A DNA stretch of 64,000 nt from Sporosarcina luteola (lineage in GTDB: Bacteria > Bacillota > Bacilli > Bacillales_A > Planococcaceae), in the NCBI RefSeq assembly GCF_007991495.1, contig NZ_BJYL01000023.1, positions 36,527 through 100,526 on the forward strand, written 5' to 3'. This document shows positions 62,323 through 64,000 of the stretch, in pieces. Under the pieces are notes generated by a model, which ran no database searches, was not told the origin of the DNA, and saw only the letters and a list, made by a program, of their open reading frames with translations. Both the position numbers and the translations under genes were made by a program. Within the stretch, counting starts at the first letter, position 1. Each line of letters opens with the position of its first letter.

Positions 62323-62409
62323 AGCGACCACCTCCCTTCACGGGAAAATAGCCGATCATCCTTGAGTCACCTATTCTATTACACATTCATTTTACCACAC
62401 ATATGTTCG
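62323..62409 (-). promoter_or_regulatory. 5' region of toxin locus 1
   Basis: The leader holds CTCAAGGATGATCGGC (62352-62367 on the minus strand). Parts of it recur in complementary form in the 3' UTR (CATCCTTGAG, GCCGATC), allowing 5'-3' pairing. Upstream lie TAAAAT (62389-62394) and CGAACATATGTGTG (62396-62409), which matches 11 of 14 positions of the Bacillus LexA box. Both features recur in locus 2. Confidence 0.5.
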
Positions 62410-62497
62410 TATTCCTAGTTTTATAACCGAACATTCACTGAAACAGTTAGTAGTACCTGTGTCTATTGATACATCGGACAGAAAGTACAGCAACAAG

Positions 62498-62532
62498 AAC
62501 AAAAGCCAATCAAATGTAAATTCGATTGACTT
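62498..62532 (-). terminator. Terminator after the SDR gene
   Basis: On the minus strand AGTCAATCG, loop, TGATTGGCT then TTTG. Confidence 0.65.
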
Positions 62533-62546
62533 CCTTATAATCCAAT

Positions 62547-63296
62547 CTATTTCGCAGTTTGCCCACCGTCAACAGCAAGATTCACTCCAGTGATATAGGA
62601 AGCTTTATCCGAACAAAGCCAAACCGCAGCTTGCGCCTGTTCTTCAGGACGCCCCATACGACCTAGCGGAATATCATTTTCAACGTATTTCGCCTGTTCA
62701 GGCACTTCTTTCGCCCAAGACTCCACAGCAGCTGTCAGCGTCATACCAGGACAAATTGAGTTGACGCGGATTCCCTTTTTAGCGTATTCAAGCGCCACCG
62801 ATTTCGTCAGACCATTCACTGCCCATTTCGCCGCACTATAAGTAGCCAAATTCTCCGAACCAAGCAATCCCGACGTCGAAGCCGTGTTGACAATCGCTCC
62901 CCCACCCGATTCCAGCATCGCTGGGATTTGATGCTTCAACGATAAATACAAACCTGTTTGCGTAACCTGAATACAACGGTCCCAATCAGCCGTCTCCGTT
63001 TCTGCAATCGGCTTAGACGGAGCCCCAATGCCTGCATTATTATGGGCCCAATCAAGACGGCCATAATGTTCAACAGTTCGCTTCACCAAATCAATGATCT
63101 GCTGCTCTTCAGCGACATTACAGTAAATGAATATTGCGTCCCCACCCTTTTCCTTAATCATCCGCACAGTTTCCTGCCCTGCCTCTTCACTCACATCAGA
63201 AACAACAACCTTTGCTCCCTCTTCCGCAAAGGCTATTGCGCTAGCTCTTCCAATGCCATTTCCTGCCGCAGTTATGATCCCCACTTTGTCTTTCAT
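62547..63296 (-). CDS. SDR-family NAD(P)-dependent oxidoreductase
   Basis: A 249-residue classical short-chain dehydrogenase. The nucleotide site is IITAAGNGIGRASAIAFAEE, the structural motif is NNAGIG, and the catalytic tetrad includes the Ser of NTASTSG and the YSAAK motif (Tyr, Lys), ending VDGGQTAK. The acidic VSDVSEEAG after the second strand suggests NAD rather than NADP. The start at 63296 (MKDKVGII) follows GGGAG; an ATG four codons earlier also has a site. It lies between the two toxin loci; the substrate is unknown. Confidence 0.88.
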   Translation of the reverse strand: MKDKVGIITAAGNGIGRASAIAFAEEGAKVVVSDVSEEAGQETVRMIKEKGGDAIFIYCNVAEEQQIIDLVKRTVEHYGRLDWAHNNAGIGAPSKPIAETETADWDRCIQVTQTGLYLSLKHQIPAMLESGGGAIVNTASTSGLLGSENLATYSAAKWAVNGLTKSVALEYAKKGIRVNSICPGMTLTAAVESWAKEVPEQAKYVENDIPLGRMGRPEEQAQAAVWLCSDKASYITGVNLAVDGGQTAK

Positions 63297-63462
63297 TAAT
63301 TCTCCCATTCCAATTCCCCCCTTTTCTTGAATACTTCTACATTCGACATAATGTATGAAAATCCTCTTCTCATTCTTTTACTCATTTTGAGCCTCCATTG
63401 TTCCCAACGACTTGAACAAATCGAATAGGATACGTATAATAAAGGTAGAAACTGAATAAAAT

Positions 63463-63587
63463 AAAAAAGACCGCCCAAGTTGCACCTTGAACGGTCAATA
63501 TAATAGCGTAGGTTCCCAAAGGGGATCGGCACAGAGATGAAAAATCCATCCTACACGAGCGATCAACTCAAGGATGGATTATTTTTT
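63463..63587 (+). ncRNA. Candidate antisense (antitoxin) RNA of toxin locus 2
   Basis: The plus strand has TTGCAC, 15 bp, TAATAG (63480-63506) and ends in CCATCCT/AGGATGG with T6 (63545-63587), laid out as in locus 1. The minus-strand toxin mRNA terminator is at 63463-63496 (GACCG...CGGTC, T6). Confidence 0.5.
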
Positions 63588-63662
63588 GTCGTTTGATGAC
63601 AATATGGCTACGACTAGTGCTGCGAAAGTAAATACGAGCATTAGTGTTTCAAATACTGTCAC
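63579..63662 (-). CDS. Holin-like type I toxin (copy 2)
   Basis: A 27-residue peptide reading MTVFETLMLVFTFAALVVAI, then LSSNDKK. It differs from copy 1 mainly in the tail and starts at GTG instead of ATG. The ribosome-binding site is GAGGTGG. Unlike copy 1, a 59-bp insertion just upstream can fold back on that site. Confidence 0.78.
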   Translation of the reverse strand: MTVFETLMLVFTFAALVVAILSSNDKK

Positions 63663-63808
63663 ATCGACCACCTCTGGCCTACAGGAGGTAGGTCATGCAA
63701 TCGTTGCGACAGGACGTCGCGCACTTAGATTGCCCTTCACGGGAAAATGGCCGATCATCCTTGAGTCACCTATTCTATTACTCTTTCATTTTATCACACA
63801 CACGTTCG
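63663..63808 (-). promoter_or_regulatory. 5' region of toxin locus 2 with 59-bp insertion
   Basis: Relative to locus 1, 63675-63733 is inserted between the ribosome-binding site and CCCGTGAAGG. The insert contains a nested hairpin (GCAATC...GATTGC outside, GCGAC/GTCGC inside). It also has GACCTACCTC (63685-63694), which pairs with GAGGTGGTC (63666-63674) over the ribosome-binding site. Upstream lie TAAAAT (63788-63793) and the LexA-like CGAACGTGTGTGTG (63795-63808). Confidence 0.55.
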
Positions 63809-63833
63809 TGTTCCCAGCTTTATTCCCGAACAA

Positions 63834-64000
63834 TTAGGACAGCCGTCCAAATGACTCAATCGATAGATACACCGAAATACCACTCAAACGAACGTCTTCC
63901 GCTTTTCGGATATAATCCTTCAAATAATCCGCAGCATCAGGATTCCCATACACCTCTTCAGGCGTCATCCAATACACATCCGCCACTTCATCAGCGCTGA
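63834..64000 (-). CDS. Nudix hydrolase, C-terminal part
   Basis: The last 55 codons of a gene entering from the right edge: SADEVADVYWMTPEEVYGNP, then DAADYLKDYIRKAEDVRLSG. EVADVYWMTPEEV is typical of the end of a Nudix (MutT-like) domain, where the phosphohydrolase fold closes. The Nudix box itself lies outside the window, so the substrate class is open. The stop codon is 26 bp from the LexA-like motif of toxin locus 2. Confidence 0.7.
   Translation of the reverse strand, partial: SADEVADVYWMTPEEVYGNPDAADYLKDYIRKAEDVRLSGISVYLSIESFGRLS

Overview
The window looks like a chromosomal segment of a low-to-moderate GC, endospore-forming Bacillales. A member of the Planococcaceae such as Sporosarcina would fit, but no single gene proves the genus. 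The argument rests on a Bacillus-type sigH-to-ctsR chromosome block, CtsR, BirA and MhqR operators that match the Bacillus forms, T-box, SAM and lysine leaders, and sporulation genes (CotD-like coat protein, CwlC-type amidase, SASP-like and YfhE-like small proteins).

Layout. Positions 1-15.4 kb, all on the minus strand, hold the conserved block ctsR-mcsA-mcsB-clpC-radA-yacL-ispD-ispF-gltX-cysE-cysS-mrnC-rlmB-rae1-sigH-rpmG. It combines protein quality control, isoprenoid precursor synthesis, tRNA charging, cysteine synthesis and rRNA maturation. The disA gene normally found between radA and yacL is missing. clpC has its own CtsR-boxed promoter, and cysE-cysS sit behind a cysteine T-box. Positions 15.4-27.6 kb carry a structured non-coding element, an AbgT-type transporter, two membrane proteins, the biotin pair bioY-bioB under a BirA operator, and a SAM-riboswitch operon (yitJ-metH) for methionine synthesis.

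Positions 27.6-45 kb are a mosaic of short units: a coat protein, an SLH-anchored GDSL esterase, aldehyde dehydrogenase with DUF779, an HtrA protease, asparaginase, an M19 dipeptidase, an OmpR/HisK two-component pair, an MhqD-like hydrolase behind a consensus promoter and MhqR box, and a VmlR-like ABC-F protein with an attenuator leader. Positions 45-64 kb hold hydrolases, a von Willebrand lipoprotein, an RNase J, tRNA-Asn, CwlC, an ECF sigma/anti-sigma pair, SelO, a lysine-riboswitch dapA, a HesB-like protein, an SDR dehydrogenase, and a truncated Nudix gene at the right edge.

The least ordinary signals are non-coding. Two paralogous holin-like type I toxin loci flank the SDR gene, and one has a 59-bp insertion that can mask its ribosome-binding site. 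The ABC-F leader has mutually exclusive terminator, anti-SD and anti-anti-SD hairpins. Several intergenic tracts carry short motifs repeated at a 20-22 bp period, with a different motif at each locus. A 13-bp near-palindrome, GGTGRCAGGCACC, recurs at gene 3' ends. At least five proteins of 28-59 residues with good ribosome-binding sites are described that a 60-codon cutoff would miss.
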